Origin: CAVVSD01 sp963757125
GTDB lineage: Bacteria > Actinomycetota > Thermoleophilia > Solirubrobacterales > Solirubrobacteraceae
Direction of reading: 5' to 3'
Length of the DNA stretch: 64,000 bases
Assembly (NCBI GenBank): GCA_963757125.1
Contig: CAVWQP010000006.1
Location: forward strand, 434,001-498,000
A program made the position numbers and the translations under genes. A model generated the notes under the pieces. The model saw nothing but the letters and a program-made list of their open reading frames with translations, was not told the origin of the DNA and searched no databases. How positions within the stretch are numbered: the stretch's first letter is position 1; the number at the start of each line of letters is the position of its first letter. Of the stretch, positions 43,069 to 51,965 are shown piece after piece.

Positions 43069-44463
43069 ATGCCCGCCCGCTTCGATCCCGCCGCGTACGC
43101 CGAGGCGGCGCACGTCACGGTCGACCTCCTCGCCGAGCACGTGGCCGCCTCCCAGCGCGGCGAGGGCGCCGCGACGGTCCGCCCGCCGATGGCCGACATC
43201 GCGCGCGACCTCGACCTGGCGCGACTCCTGCGCGAGGGCGGTCTGGACGCCGCGAGCTGGCCGGAGTTCCTGCGGGCGTACCTCGACCGCGGGGTGCACC
43301 TGCACCATCCCGGCTCGCTCGCGCACCAGGTGACCGTGCCCGACAGCCCGGGCGCGCTCGGCGACCTCGTCCACGGCGTCATCAACAACCCCATGGGCAT
43401 CGCGGAGATGGGCGCCGCCGCGTCCGCCGCCGAGGGCGTGGTCGTCGAGTGGATGCTCGAGCGCGCCGGCCTCGCCGGCGGGGAGGGCGTGCTGACGCAC
43501 GGCGGGTCGCTCGCCAACCTCACCGCGCTGCTCGCCGCCCGGGCGCACGCGGCGCCGGAGGCCTGGGTCGACGGCACCCCGGGCGACCTCGTCCTCTTCG
43601 CCCCCGCGTCGGCGCACTACTCCGTGAGCCGCGCCGCCGCGATCGCCGGCCTCGGAGAGCGGGCGATCGTCGAATTGCCGTCCGACGCGCTCGGTCGCAT
43701 CGAGCCGACCACGCTCGACGGCGTCCTGCAACGCGTCCTCGACGACGGGCGCCGTCCGCTCGCCCTCGTCGCCGCCGCCTGCGCCACGAGCACCGGCCTG
43801 CACGACGACCTGCGCACGATCGGCGCGTGGTGTCGCGAGCGGGGCGTCTGGTTCCACGTCGACGCCGCGCACGGCGGCTCGGCGCTGCTCTCGCCGCGGC
43901 TGCGCGAGCGCCTGGACGGCATCGAGCAGGCCGACTCCGTCATCTGGGACGCGCACAAGCAGATGGCCGTCGCCGGCCTCTGCGCGGCCGTGCTCGTGCG
44001 CCGCAAGGGGACGCTGCGCGCGGCGTTCCAGCAGCACGCGTCCTACCTCTTCTACGAGGACGACGCGGCCGGCGAGGACCGCCTCGAGCTGGCGGTGGAG
44101 TGCACGAAGGCGCCGCTCGGGGTCAAGGTGCTGCTCGAGCTCGGGTTCCGCGGCGAGGCCGCGGTCGCGGAGGCGATCGAGGCGCGTCACGACATGGCGA
44201 CCACCGCCGCGCGCATGCTCGGCGAGCACCCCGACCTCGAGGTGCCCTACGAGCCGGAGAGCACGATCGTCTGCTTCCGCCACGTCCCGTCCGACGACGC
44301 GGGCCAGCTGGCGATCCGCGACCGCCTGCTCGCCGACGGCCGGTTCCACCTCAGCTCGGCCGTCGTCGACGGCCGGCGCCATCTGCGGCTCGTCGTGAGC
44401 GCCCCGGACACCGGCGAGGCGACCATCGCCGCGCTCATCGCCGCGGTGACCGGGTCGTACTGA
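43069..44463 (+). CDS. PLP-dependent decarboxylase (group II, aromatic/diaminobutyrate type)
   Basis: 464 residues. Substrate/PLP regions: GVLTHGGSLANLTALLAARA (phosphate site), AACATSTGLHDDLRTIGAW, WFHVDAAHGGSALLSP (Asp to the pyridine N) and the Schiff-base Lys in SVIWDAHKQMAVAGLCAAVL. N-terminal LHHPGSLAHQVTVPDSPGAL is typical of DOPA/2,4-diaminobutyrate decarboxylases. It would decarboxylate an amino acid to an amine; the substrate is unknown. No operon partner; the next gene begins 47 bases later. Confidence 0.88.
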   Translation: MPARFDPAAYAEAAHVTVDLLAEHVAASQRGEGAATVRPPMADIARDLDLARLLREGGLDAASWPEFLRAYLDRGVHLHHPGSLAHQVTVPDSPGALGDLVHGVINNPMGIAEMGAAASAAEGVVVEWMLERAGLAGGEGVLTHGGSLANLTALLAARAHAAPEAWVDGTPGDLVLFAPASAHYSVSRAAAIAGLGERAIVELPSDALGRIEPTTLDGVLQRVLDDGRRPLALVAAACATSTGLHDDLRTIGAWCRERGVWFHVDAAHGGSALLSPRLRERLDGIEQADSVIWDAHKQMAVAGLCAAVLVRRKGTLRAAFQQHASYLFYEDDAAGEDRLELAVECTKAPLGVKVLLELGFRGEAAVAEAIEARHDMATTAARMLGEHPDLEVPYEPESTIVCFRHVPSDDAGQLAIRDRLLADGRFHLSSAVVDGRRHLRLVVSAPDTGEATIAALIAAVTGSY

Positions 44464-44510
44464 CGTCCGCAACCGTGGCGTGCGGCGCGCGCCGCACGTA
44501 CGCTTCCCCT

Positions 44511-45173
44511 GTGAGCGTCGAGGTCCTTGCCGATCCCGGTGACCGCGCGGAGCTTCGCGCGCAGCGGATCATCGGCGCGCGCGACCGTCGGCGTGCCCTG
44601 CTGCTGACGGCGCAGCCGGCGTTGCGGGTGTCCACCTTCGTCCTCGTCGTGGCCGGCTCCTGCGCGGTGCTGTACGGGTGGGGGAGGCCGGTCAACCCGC
44701 TGCTGATCTTCGCCTGCGCCCTCGCGGTCGCGACCGCCGCGAAGCTCACGCGGCGCGCCACGCCGCCTCGGCTGAGCTCCGCGGCCCGCGCGCAGGCGAC
44801 GGTCCGCGAGGCGTGGCGCGTGCTGCGCGCCGACGCCGACGAGACCCGCCCGTACCCGCGCTACGCAGTCTGGGCCTCCGAGGCGGACGACGGGACCGTC
44901 GGGCTGTGGCGCATCACGCGCCCGGCGGGCGACGACTACGCGCTCACCGCGACCCTCCTCACCAGCCTGCACGCGCTCGACACCGCCGCTGCCGCGGAGG
45001 CGATGGCCGACGCGCGCGCCGCGGCCGACCGCGACGAGCAGGCCGCGATGGCCGAGCTCGTGGCCCGGCACGCGGCCGAGTCCGAGCGGGCGCTGACGGC
45101 GGAGCGGGACACGGTCGAGCTCGAGGCCCTGCGCATCGAGGCGCGCGGGCTGGCTCGCGCGCTGCGCCGCTGA
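44511..45173 (+). CDS. Membrane protein of unknown function with C-terminal helical region
   Basis: 220 residues from GTG. Two hydrophobic segments (VSTFVLVVAGSCAVLYGW and PLLIFACALAVATAAKL, about residues 43-82), then a soluble part with YAVWASEADDGTVGLWRITR (beta) and a long Ala/Glu/Arg-rich helix (from AEAMADARAAADRDEQ). I do not recognise a family. Followed by copy 4 of the 18-bp dyad. Confidence 0.65.
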   Translation: MSVEVLADPGDRAELRAQRIIGARDRRRALLLTAQPALRVSTFVLVVAGSCAVLYGWGRPVNPLLIFACALAVATAAKLTRRATPPRLSSAARAQATVREAWRVLRADADETRPYPRYAVWASEADDGTVGLWRITRPAGDDYALTATLLTSLHALDTAAAAEAMADARAAADRDEQAAMAELVARHAAESERALTAERDTVELEALRIEARGLARALRR

Positions 45174-45182
45174 CGAGCGGAT

Positions 45183-45200
45183 CATCCGTTCCGGGCGATG
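45183..45200. promoter_or_regulatory. Recurrent 18-bp dyad motif, copy 4
   Basis: CATCCGTTCCGGGCGATG fits the consensus CATCC-N5-GGGYGATG. It is 34 bases before the lipoprotein start (45234), a spacing like that at copies 2 and 3. Confidence 0.5.
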
Positions 45201-45233
45201 CGGCCCGTCCGCGGCAGGCCTAGGTTTCATGAT

Positions 45234-45695
45234 GTGAGATCCGCGCTGCTCGCCATCGCCGCCGTGACGATCGCCCTCGCGCTGGGCGCGTGCGGCAGCT
45301 CCTCCGACGACACGCCGGCGAGCACGGGCGCGTCCACCGGCGACGCCGCGTCCGCGCAGACAACGGTCTGCAACGCCCGCGACGACATCGGCAAGCAGGT
45401 CGACGAGCTCAAGGCACTCACCCCGTCGACGGTCTCCCGGGGAGCCATCACGACGAGCATCGCCGCGATCACGAAGGACCTCGACACGATCTCGAGCGCG
45501 CAGGGCAATCTGAGCGGCGAGCGTCGCAGCGAGCTGGAGGCGGCCAACAAGGAGTTCAAGGCCGCCGTCAAGGACACCGCCGCCCAGGTCGTGAGCTCGG
45601 TCACGGCGTCCGACGCGAAGGCCTCGCTCGTCACCGCGCTGCAGCAGCTCGGGACGTCGTACCAGCAGACCTTCGCGTCGTTGGACTGCAGCTAG
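45234..45695 (+). CDS. Small lipoprotein of unknown function
   Basis: 153 residues from GTG. Signal with lipobox LALGAC (Cys about 21), a Ser/Thr/Ala linker, then an all-helical domain (TVCNARDDIGKQVDELKALT ... ELEAANKEFKAAVKDTAAQV). Two cysteines (about 45 and the penultimate residue) may pair. Unrecognised family; copy 4 of the 18-bp dyad just upstream suggests it belongs to the same regulon as the 21-28 kb genes. Confidence 0.68.
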   Translation: MRSALLAIAAVTIALALGACGSSSDDTPASTGASTGDAASAQTTVCNARDDIGKQVDELKALTPSTVSRGAITTSIAAITKDLDTISSAQGNLSGERRSELEAANKEFKAAVKDTAAQVVSSVTASDAKASLVTALQQLGTSYQQTFASLDCS

Positions 45696-45723
45696 GCGGG
45701 AGCCTCGCCACCACCTCGCCCGG

Positions 45724-46851
45724 CTACTCGCCGCTGCCTGCCGGGACGATCGTCCCGAGCAGCCCGTGCGCCTCGTCCGCGATCCCCGCCGTGAACACCA
45801 GCGACCGCGGCGTGCCGAACACGCCGTTGCCGAACCGCAGCGCCCACAGTCCGTCGATGCGGATCGGGTTGCCGTCCTCGTTCGTCAACGCCCCGCGGGA
45901 CGCGCCCGTCCCGACGTCATATGCGTTGATCGCGCCGTCGCCGAAGTTGCCGACGAGCAGCGCGCCGTCGAGGCCGCCGAATCCCGCCGGCGCGATCGCG
46001 AGCCCCCAGGGCGCGTTCAGGGCGCCGCCGGAGATCAGGCGCCTGAGCAGGTGCCCGGACGGATCGAACACGTCGACGTAGCCGAGACCTGCCCCGGGCA
46101 CCTCGTCCTCGGCGTCGGCGTCCTGCTTCGCGTAGGTGACGTAGATCGACCCGCCGAGCTCCTGCACGTTGAAGGGCGCGAAGCCCGCCGGCAGGGCGTG
46201 ATCGGCGAACGCTCCCGGCTTGAGGTGCACGGGGCCGAAGCGGTCGTCGAAGACATCGATCTTCCCGCCGTGGAAGTCAGCGGCGTAGAGCCACGCGCCC
46301 TTGGGCGTGGCCGCGAGGGCCAGCCCCTTGTAGATCGCGTGCGGCGTCGCAGCGACCGTCTGCGCCTGCGTGCCGAGCCCGGGGTGCCACGCGGTGATCT
46401 GTCCGGCCTCCGAATCGAAGATGAACCGGGCGGCTGCGCCACCCACCGCGAAGCCCGTGGTCGGGTTGTACACCGTGCCCGTCGGCGCGCCACCGGGGAT
46501 CCCGACGACGAGCGGCGCGATCATGGGGATGCTTCCACGGACGCCGCCCGAGTACAGGGTGGACACGTCCGTGCCGTTGTCGGCGACCCACAACGGCGTG
46601 GCGGGCCCCGCCGACAGCCCCCACGGGTTGACGAGGTTGGGGTCGGTGATGCGCGCGACGCCCGGGATGTCGGACACCAGGTTGCGTTGCGTGAACGCGG
46701 CCGTGCCGGGGTGCCCGGTCGCGCCGGCGACTCCCGCGCCGGCCAGGGCGACCGCGACGGTCGCGGCGAGCGCGCCCAGCACACCCAGGCAGCGGGTCGG
46801 CCACCACCTCCAGCGGACGTCGAGCGTGGTGCTCCGGTGGATCGCAGACAT
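45724..46851 (-). CDS. TIGR03118-family exported beta-propeller-like protein
   Basis: 375 residues. Signal peptide CLGVLGALAATVAVALAGAG, mature start about residue 45. Conserved family blocks: QRNLVSDIPGVARITDPNLV, NPWGLSAGPATPLWVADNGT, GTVYNPTTGFAVGGAAARFI and NAPWGLAIAPAGFGGLDGAL. The NPWGL repeats indicate a beta-propeller. Function unknown; the family is exported and widespread in actinobacteria and proteobacteria. Confidence 0.8.
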   Translation of the reverse strand: MSAIHRSTTLDVRWRWWPTRCLGVLGALAATVAVALAGAGVAGATGHPGTAAFTQRNLVSDIPGVARITDPNLVNPWGLSAGPATPLWVADNGTDVSTLYSGGVRGSIPMIAPLVVGIPGGAPTGTVYNPTTGFAVGGAAARFIFDSEAGQITAWHPGLGTQAQTVAATPHAIYKGLALAATPKGAWLYAADFHGGKIDVFDDRFGPVHLKPGAFADHALPAGFAPFNVQELGGSIYVTYAKQDADAEDEVPGAGLGYVDVFDPSGHLLRRLISGGALNAPWGLAIAPAGFGGLDGALLVGNFGDGAINAYDVGTGASRGALTNEDGNPIRIDGLWALRFGNGVFGTPRSLVFTAGIADEAHGLLGTIVPAGSGE

Positions 46852-46954
46852 GCGAGCCTCCTTCCGCGCCTCTGGTGGCGCGGTCGTCCTTGGCCCGCCG
46901 GGGCGGCGGGCCGCTGCACAGAGAGACGCAGCCCGCCGGCGATCCTTCCCGGTC

Positions 46955-47230
46955 CTAGGAGCTCGCGCGGCTGCGCCGCCGCCAGTGCTCGGGGAGGTCG
47001 GGGTGCTCGAGGAACACGATGTGGTCGTCGGTTCCCGAGGCGGCGACGGCGTTCCAGACCTGATCGAGCGCGGTCTCCTGGTCGTCGGCCTCGACCGTCA
47101 CCTCGAAGGTGCCGACCTCGTCGGCCGCGCCGACGGTCGCGCCCGGCAATGCAGCCGCCAGCTGCCGGCGGGCCTCGAGATCACGCGGTGTCCCGCCGTG
47201 GAGGAGCAGCATGTTCACCGTGGAGGTCAT
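46955..47230 (-). CDS. Small hypothetical protein (91 residues)
   Basis: Pattern VNMLLLHGGTPRDLEARRQL, ADEVGTFEVTVEADDQETAL and DHIVFLEHPDLPEHWR suggests an alpha/beta cytoplasmic fold. I do not recognise a family. It is divergent from the SHOCT-protein gene, 50 bases away. Confidence 0.55.
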   Translation of the reverse strand: MTSTVNMLLLHGGTPRDLEARRQLAAALPGATVGAADEVGTFEVTVEADDQETALDQVWNAVAASGTDDHIVFLEHPDLPEHWRRRSRASS

Positions 47231-47280
47231 GGTCGGTCTGGTGCCCGGCGGCGGCCGCCGTGAACCGCTACGGTCGCTCC

Positions 47281-47550
47281 ATGGTGTTGCTCAGCTCGAT
47301 GATGCGGACGGCGGCGTTCACCGGCAGCACCGACACGGTGTTCACGCGCATCGCAGGACGGCAGGGCGGGCAATGGGCCGAGCGGACGGTCGGCCACGCG
47401 TACCCGACGGGCGCGCCGCGTCCCTACGGAGCGCCGTTGCCGCGGTCGGGAGATCGCGCCGCCGACCTCCAGGCGCTGACGCGGCTTCACGAGCAGGGCC
47501 TGGTGACGGGCGCCGAGTTCGACGACCTCCGCGCCCGCCTGGACGACTGA
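47281..47550 (+). CDS. SHOCT-domain small protein
   Basis: 89 residues. N-terminal SMMRTAAFTGSTDTVF is a membrane-free stretch; the C-terminus DLQALTRLHEQGLVTGAEFD is the SHOCT oligomerisation motif (LxxLxxLHxxGxITxxEFxxxKxxLL). Such proteins are of unknown role. The stop is 6 bases from the convergent DUF2461 gene. Confidence 0.72.
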   Translation: MVLLSSMMRTAAFTGSTDTVFTRIAGRQGGQWAERTVGHAYPTGAPRPYGAPLPRSGDRAADLQALTRLHEQGLVTGAEFDDLRARLDD

Positions 47551-47556
47551 CGCCGC

Positions 47557-48183
47557 TTACGCCTCTCGCTGCGACGGCCCGACGTGGTCGGCCAGCCAGC
47601 GGATGAACGGCGTCGCTGCGTCGAGCTCGGCGCGGATCCGCGTGTCGCACTCCGGGTCGTGCACCCACGGCTCGAGCTCGTGCCGGCGGTGCAGCGTGAG
47701 CTCCTTCAGCCGCAGCCGGTCGATCCGCGGGTGATCGATCGGATAGCCGCGCGGCGCGCGCTTCAGCTCGGGATCGGCGAGCGCGAGGCCGGCGGCGCCG
47801 GCCGTCTTCACGGCGCGCTCGAACCCGGCGGCGCGGCGGCTGTCGATGGCGGCGCGGAAGCGTCCGAGCTGGTCGGCCGCGGGCCTGTGCAGGCCGGCGG
47901 CGACGAGCAGGCCGTCGAGTGAGAGCTCGACGTAGTAGCCGCCGGCGCCGCCGTAGCCGATCGCGACGCCCAGGTGCTCCTTCAGCGGCGGTCGCATGTG
48001 GAACCGCGTGTCGTTGTACGGGCGGAAGAAGTACGGCTCGCCGAGGTCGGCGAGCGTCTCGGCGAGCTCGCGCGCCGGTTCGACGAGATACGCGTCGTAG
48101 CGCCGGCGGTTCGCCTTGAACCAGGCTCGGTCGTTGTTCGCCTCCAGCTCGCGGAGGAACACGACGGCTTCCGGTGGCCACAC
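47557..48183 (-). CDS. DUF2461 family protein
   Basis: 208 residues from GTG. AVVFLRELEANNDRAWFKAN, PYFFRPYNDTRFHMRPPLKE and GGYYVELSLDGLLVAAGLHR are the typical DUF2461 (TIGR02453) blocks. Function unknown. Divergent from the PolX-like gene with 35 bases between starts. Confidence 0.85.
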   Translation of the reverse strand: MWPPEAVVFLRELEANNDRAWFKANRRRYDAYLVEPARELAETLADLGEPYFFRPYNDTRFHMRPPLKEHLGVAIGYGGAGGYYVELSLDGLLVAAGLHRPAADQLGRFRAAIDSRRAAGFERAVKTAGAAGLALADPELKRAPRGYPIDHPRIDRLRLKELTLHRRHELEPWVHDPECDTRIRAELDAATPFIRWLADHVGPSQREA

Positions 48184-48218
48184 GGCCTGCAGAGTACGCG
48201 TGAGGAAGACTCCCGCAC

Positions 48219-49829
48219 GTGGACAACGGGGACATCGCCGATCGCCTGGAGGCGCTGGCGTCGCTGCTGGAGCTCGCGGACGCGAACCCGTACACGACGC
48301 GCGCCTACCGCCGGGCCGCCGACACGATCCGCGACGCGCCGTCCGCCGTCGCCGACCTCGTCCGGACCGGGCAGGTCCGCCGGCTGCGCGGGATCGGCCC
48401 CGGGATCGAGGCCCGGCTGCGCGAGCTGGTGGAGACGGGGGAGATCGCCGAGCTGGTCGAGCTCGAGCGCGAGCTGGCGCCGGGCCTCGTCGGCCTGGGC
48501 CGGTATCTCGGACTGACCGCTCGGCGCTCGATCGAGATCGCCCGTGCGCTGGGCGTCAGCACGCCTGACGAGCTCCGCGAGGCCGCCGCGGCGGGGCGGC
48601 TGCAGGACGTCCCGGGCGTCGGACCGCAGACGGAGGCCCGGCTGCTCGACGCGCTCGCACGGGAGGACCGGCCCCGGCGCGCGCTGCTGCTCTCCCAGGC
48701 GCGCGAGCTCGTGGACGCCATCGCGGGCGCGATGGACGGGGAGGTCGCGGGCGACGTGCGCCGCTGGCGCGACGCGTGCGAGCTGCTCGCCGTCGTCTGC
48801 GCCCCGGCCGATCCGGCGGCAGCGCTGGCGCGCTTCGCGGCGTTGCCGCAGATCGTCGCCGTGATCGAGCAGCGCGAGACCGGCGCCGTCGGCCTCACCG
48901 TGGAGGGCGTGCCCATCGAGCTCGTCGTCACGGAGCCGGAGCGGCTCGGCACCGCGCTGATCCGGGCGACCGGCGTGCCGGCGTACGTCGCCGCGCTCGA
49001 GCCGTTGCCCGACGGCGCCGACGAGGCCGCGGTGTATCGCGCGCTGGGGCTCGCGTGGTGCCCGCCGGAGCTGCGCGAGGAGCCGCTCGACGCCGTCCCG
49101 ACCGGGCTGCTCGAGCTCGGCGACATCCGGGGCGACCTGCACTGCCACAGCACGTGGTCGGATGGCCGGTCGACGATCGAGGAGATGGCCCGCGCGGCGC
49201 GCGACCGCGGCTACGAGTACCTGGCGATCTGCGACCACACGCCGGCCGTCGGCGCGGTCCGCGGGCTCGCCGCCGACGACGTCCGCCGTCAGGCGGAGGA
49301 GGTCGCCGCCGCCAACGAGGCGCTCGCGCCCTTCCGCGTGCTGCACGGGATCGAGTGCGACATCCTGGCCGACGGGCGCCTCGACCTGTCCGACGACGTC
49401 CTGGCCGGGCTGGACTGGGTGCAGGCGAGCGTCCACGGCGGCCAGCGGATGCCGCGCGAGGCGATGACGCGGCGCGTCGAGGAGGCGATGGCCAATCCCC
49501 ACGTGCGGTGCCTGAGCCATCCGACGGGCCGGCTCATCACCCGCCGGCCGGAGAACGCATTGGACCTCGACCGCATCTACGCACTCGCGGTGGAGCGCGG
49601 CGTCGCGCTCGAGGTCAACGGCCTCCCGGCGCGACTGGACCTCAGCGGCGCGCACGTGCGCGACGCGCTGCGCGGCGGGGTGCAGATCGTGTGCTCGACG
49701 GATGCGCACTCGGTCGCCGGGCTGGAGCACATGGAGCTCGCCGTCCGCACGGCGCGCCGCGGGTGGGCGACGGCCGGCGACATCCTCAACACGCGGCCGC
49801 TCGCAGCGCTGCTCGCGCGGCGGGCCTAG
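48219..49829 (+). CDS. PolX-like protein with degenerate polymerase site and intact PHP domain
   Basis: 536 residues, bacterial PolX architecture: N-terminal 8-kDa helix-hairpin-helix part (ANPYTTRAYRRAADTIRDAP, RGIGPGIEARLREL, VPGVGPQTEARLLDAL), nucleotidyltransferase palm, then a C-terminal PHP domain with DLHCHSTWSDGRSTIEEM, LAICDHTPAVGAVRG, VLHGIECDILADG and CSTDAHSVAGL. The palm motif GSxRR...DID is here VAGDVRRWRDACELLAVV, so the two catalytic Asp are missing and the third is replaced in IELVVTEPERLG. It is therefore probably a PHP-type nuclease/phosphoesterase without polymerase activity. GTG start. Confidence 0.85.
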   Translation: MDNGDIADRLEALASLLELADANPYTTRAYRRAADTIRDAPSAVADLVRTGQVRRLRGIGPGIEARLRELVETGEIAELVELERELAPGLVGLGRYLGLTARRSIEIARALGVSTPDELREAAAAGRLQDVPGVGPQTEARLLDALAREDRPRRALLLSQARELVDAIAGAMDGEVAGDVRRWRDACELLAVVCAPADPAAALARFAALPQIVAVIEQRETGAVGLTVEGVPIELVVTEPERLGTALIRATGVPAYVAALEPLPDGADEAAVYRALGLAWCPPELREEPLDAVPTGLLELGDIRGDLHCHSTWSDGRSTIEEMARAARDRGYEYLAICDHTPAVGAVRGLAADDVRRQAEEVAAANEALAPFRVLHGIECDILADGRLDLSDDVLAGLDWVQASVHGGQRMPREAMTRRVEEAMANPHVRCLSHPTGRLITRRPENALDLDRIYALAVERGVALEVNGLPARLDLSGAHVRDALRGGVQIVCSTDAHSVAGLEHMELAVRTARRGWATAGDILNTRPLAALLARRA

Positions 49830-49982
49830 CTCGTCGCGGCGGGCTATGACCGCGGGCGGGCCGACCACACCATGGGTGTCTGGGCACGCCGTTGCGCCGC
49901 GCCGAGGATCTCTCCATCGCCGGACCGTCATTCACCCCTGAGAGGGATGCTGGTGTCATCCATCCCGGGAAGGAAGCACCGC

Positions 49983-50537
49983 ATGGCCTCGTTGGTCCTG
50001 AAGATGTCCGTCTCGCTCGACGGCTTCGTCGCACCACTCGACGGGAGCAGCGACTGGGTCGCTGCGGGACGCTCCGAGGACGGCGCCGGCTGGATACTCG
50101 AGACCCTGAGCAACGCCGGCGCGCATCTCATCGGTGCCACCACCTATGCGGGGTGGGCTAGCTTCTGGCCCGGCGCCGCCGGGCCGTTCGCCAAGCCGAT
50201 GAACGAGATCCCCAAGGTCGTGTTCTCGGGCTCGCTCGCGTCCGCCGACTGGCCTGAGACGACGATCGCCGGCGGGGACCTGACCGCAGCCATCACGCGG
50301 CTCAAGCAGGAGCGCTCGGACGGATACCTGCTCGCCCACGGCGGGGTGCGGTTCGCCCGATCGCTGGTCGAGACCGGCTTGATCGACGAGTACCGCCTCG
50401 TCACCCATCCAGTCGTCCTGGGCGCGGGCGAGCGGCTCTTCACCGCACCGCTCACCCTCGAGCCGACGAGCACCACGGTCTTCAGCGGCGGAGCCGTCGC
50501 GCACGTCTTCGTGGCTGCGAGCGGGTCCGGACGCTAG
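49983..50537 (+). CDS. Dihydrofolate-reductase/RibD C-terminal family reductase
   Basis: 184 residues. LVLKMSVSLDGFVAPLDGSS opens the fold; GATTYAGWASFWPGA, IPKVVFSGSLASADWPETTI and YLLAHGGVRFARSLVETGLI (NADP site GG) are the RibD_C blocks, ending LFTAPLTLEPTSTTVFSGGA. Probably an NADPH-dependent small-molecule reductase of unknown substrate. GGAAGGAAG precedes the ATG. Overlaps the convergent methyltransferase gene by 4 bases. Confidence 0.87.
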   Translation: MASLVLKMSVSLDGFVAPLDGSSDWVAAGRSEDGAGWILETLSNAGAHLIGATTYAGWASFWPGAAGPFAKPMNEIPKVVFSGSLASADWPETTIAGGDLTAAITRLKQERSDGYLLAHGGVRFARSLVETGLIDEYRLVTHPVVLGAGERLFTAPLTLEPTSTTVFSGGAVAHVFVAASGSGR

Positions 50538-51161
50538 GCGGTCCGGCGCGCGAGCAGCGTGGCGTCCTCGACCTCCATCGTCTTCCCGTTGCGCGTCACC
50601 GTCCGGGGGCGCTGCTCGACCACCAGGGGCTCGAAGCCGTCGCCACAGCGCCGGCAGCAGATCCTCCGCGAGCCACATCGCCCCGCGGTGGCCCTCGCTG
50701 AGGTGGGTGAACGCCTCGCCAGGCGCGTGGCCGACGACGAGGAGGTGCCCGCCGGGCGCGACGGCCTCGCACAGCCGCCTGGTCACGTCCACGATCCCGC
50801 CGTCCGGCGGATGCAGGAAGTGGGTCGTGACGAGGTCGTAGGAGCGGCCGTCCGCCGCGAAGGTGCGGGCGTCGACCTGCCACCAGTCGACGCGGTCGGC
50901 GACCCCGGCGTCCTCGGCGTGCCGGGCCGCGCGTTCCAGGCCGTTGGCGGAGAAGTCGGCGCCGGTCGCCCGCCAGCCCTGCTGCGCGAGCCAGATGACG
51001 TCACCGCCCTCGCCGCAGCCGACGTCGAGCGCGGTGCCCGGGGTCAGGCGCGACGCCTCAGCGGCGAGCTGCGCGTTGGGATTGCCGCTCCAGATCGACC
51101 CTGTACCGGTGTAGCGCTCGTCCCAGGCCGGCGGCTCGAACGGGGGTGCGTTCTTCTGCAT
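50534..51161 (-). CDS. Class I SAM-dependent methyltransferase, one frameshift near the C-terminus
   Basis: About 209 residues after correction. PPAWDERYTGTGSIWSGNPN, LDVGCGEGGDVIWLAQQGWR (motif I), ADFSANGLERAARHAEDAG, LVTTHFLHPPDGGIVDV and LLVVGHAPGEAFTH are typical of TehB/thiopurine-type methyltransferases. One extra base near 50655 shifts the last ~45 codons; correction gives GFEPLVVEQRPRTVTRNGKT and a TAG at 50534. A GATCCA-TTG-TGGATC dyad lies 2 bases upstream of the ATG. Confidence 0.82.
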
Positions 51162-51162
51162 G

Positions 51163-51177
51163 GATCCATTGTGGATC
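51163..51177. repeat. 15-bp inverted repeat at the methyltransferase start
   Basis: GATCCA (51163-51168) and TGGATC (51172-51177), spacer TTG. It ends two bases before the ATG on the minus strand, so it could be an operator over a leaderless or very short 5' region. Confidence 0.4.
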
Positions 51178-51209
51178 GTGGAGCCGAGATTGACAAAACC
51201 TGTTGCCGA

Positions 51210-51965
51210 TCAGGCAAGAGGGAGCCGGGTGAGCTCCATGGCCGTCCAGGCCGGGCGGAAGCCGAGGCGCGCGTAGAGCTCCTTGGGGCGGTCCTCGTCG
51301 TCCGCGACGATCCACAGGTCGTCGACGTCACCCGCCGCCGCGATCGCCGCCCGTGTCAGGGCGGTGCCGCGTCCACCGCCCCGGTGATCGGGGTGGACGT
51401 AGACCTGGGTGATCTCGGCCGCGGATCCCTCGCGTTCGATCTGGGTGTACGCGATCGGCGCGCCGCCCTCGTGCACGGCCAGGACCTGCACGTCGCGGCG
51501 CATCGCCACCTCGCGAGCCTCGGCGATGAAGGCGGTCGGGTCCTGGCCCGGGAGGTCCTCGTGGCTCCAGGAGGCACGGAGCCCGTACACCGCGTCGTAG
51601 GGCACCTGCTCGACGACGATCTCCGGGGCGGGCGGCGGCGGTGACTCGTGACGCAGATAGAGGAGCCGCAACGTCCTCCAGCCCAGCGCCTCGAAGCCGG
51701 CTCTCGCCTCGTCGCCGGCGCTGATCTGCTCGAAGTCGATGCGCCGGTGCGGCAGCCCGGCGAGCGCGTCGTCGGTGAACGCGATCAGCTCGCCGACGGT
51801 CATCCCGGGCTCGTCCTCGACCCGTACGACGTTGAGGTCCCAATAGCCCTCGTAGCGCGTGGCTCGGACGACCGTGCCGTGCGCCCACGGCTCCAGCACG
51901 TCGCAGGCCGCGGCGTGAAAGCCATGGCGCCACGCCCGTGCGCGCGCCGCGACATCCCTGGTCAT
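51210..51965 (-). CDS. GNAT-family N-acetyltransferase (two-domain)
   Basis: 251 residues. The C-terminal half has the acetyl-CoA site ITQVYVHPDHRGGGRGTALT (RxxGxG/A) and PKELYARLGFRPAW; the N-terminal half (RATRYEGYWDLNVVRVEDEP) is a degenerate second GNAT lobe. Substrate unknown. Minus-strand TTGCC-TGATC-GGCAA followed by a short T run overlaps the stop and may be a weak terminator. Confidence 0.85.
   Translation of the reverse strand: MTRDVAARARAWRHGFHAAACDVLEPWAHGTVVRATRYEGYWDLNVVRVEDEPGMTVGELIAFTDDALAGLPHRRIDFEQISAGDEARAGFEALGWRTLRLLYLRHESPPPPAPEIVVEQVPYDAVYGLRASWSHEDLPGQDPTAFIAEAREVAMRRDVQVLAVHEGGAPIAYTQIEREGSAAEITQVYVHPDHRGGGRGTALTRAAIAAAGDVDDLWIVADDEDRPKELYARLGFRPAWTAMELTRLPLA

Noticed and set aside
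46852..46954. GC-rich inverted repeat near the TIGR03118 gene as a terminator
   Set aside because: Lies upstream of that gene's start and lacks a T run; GC-rich foldbacks are common here.
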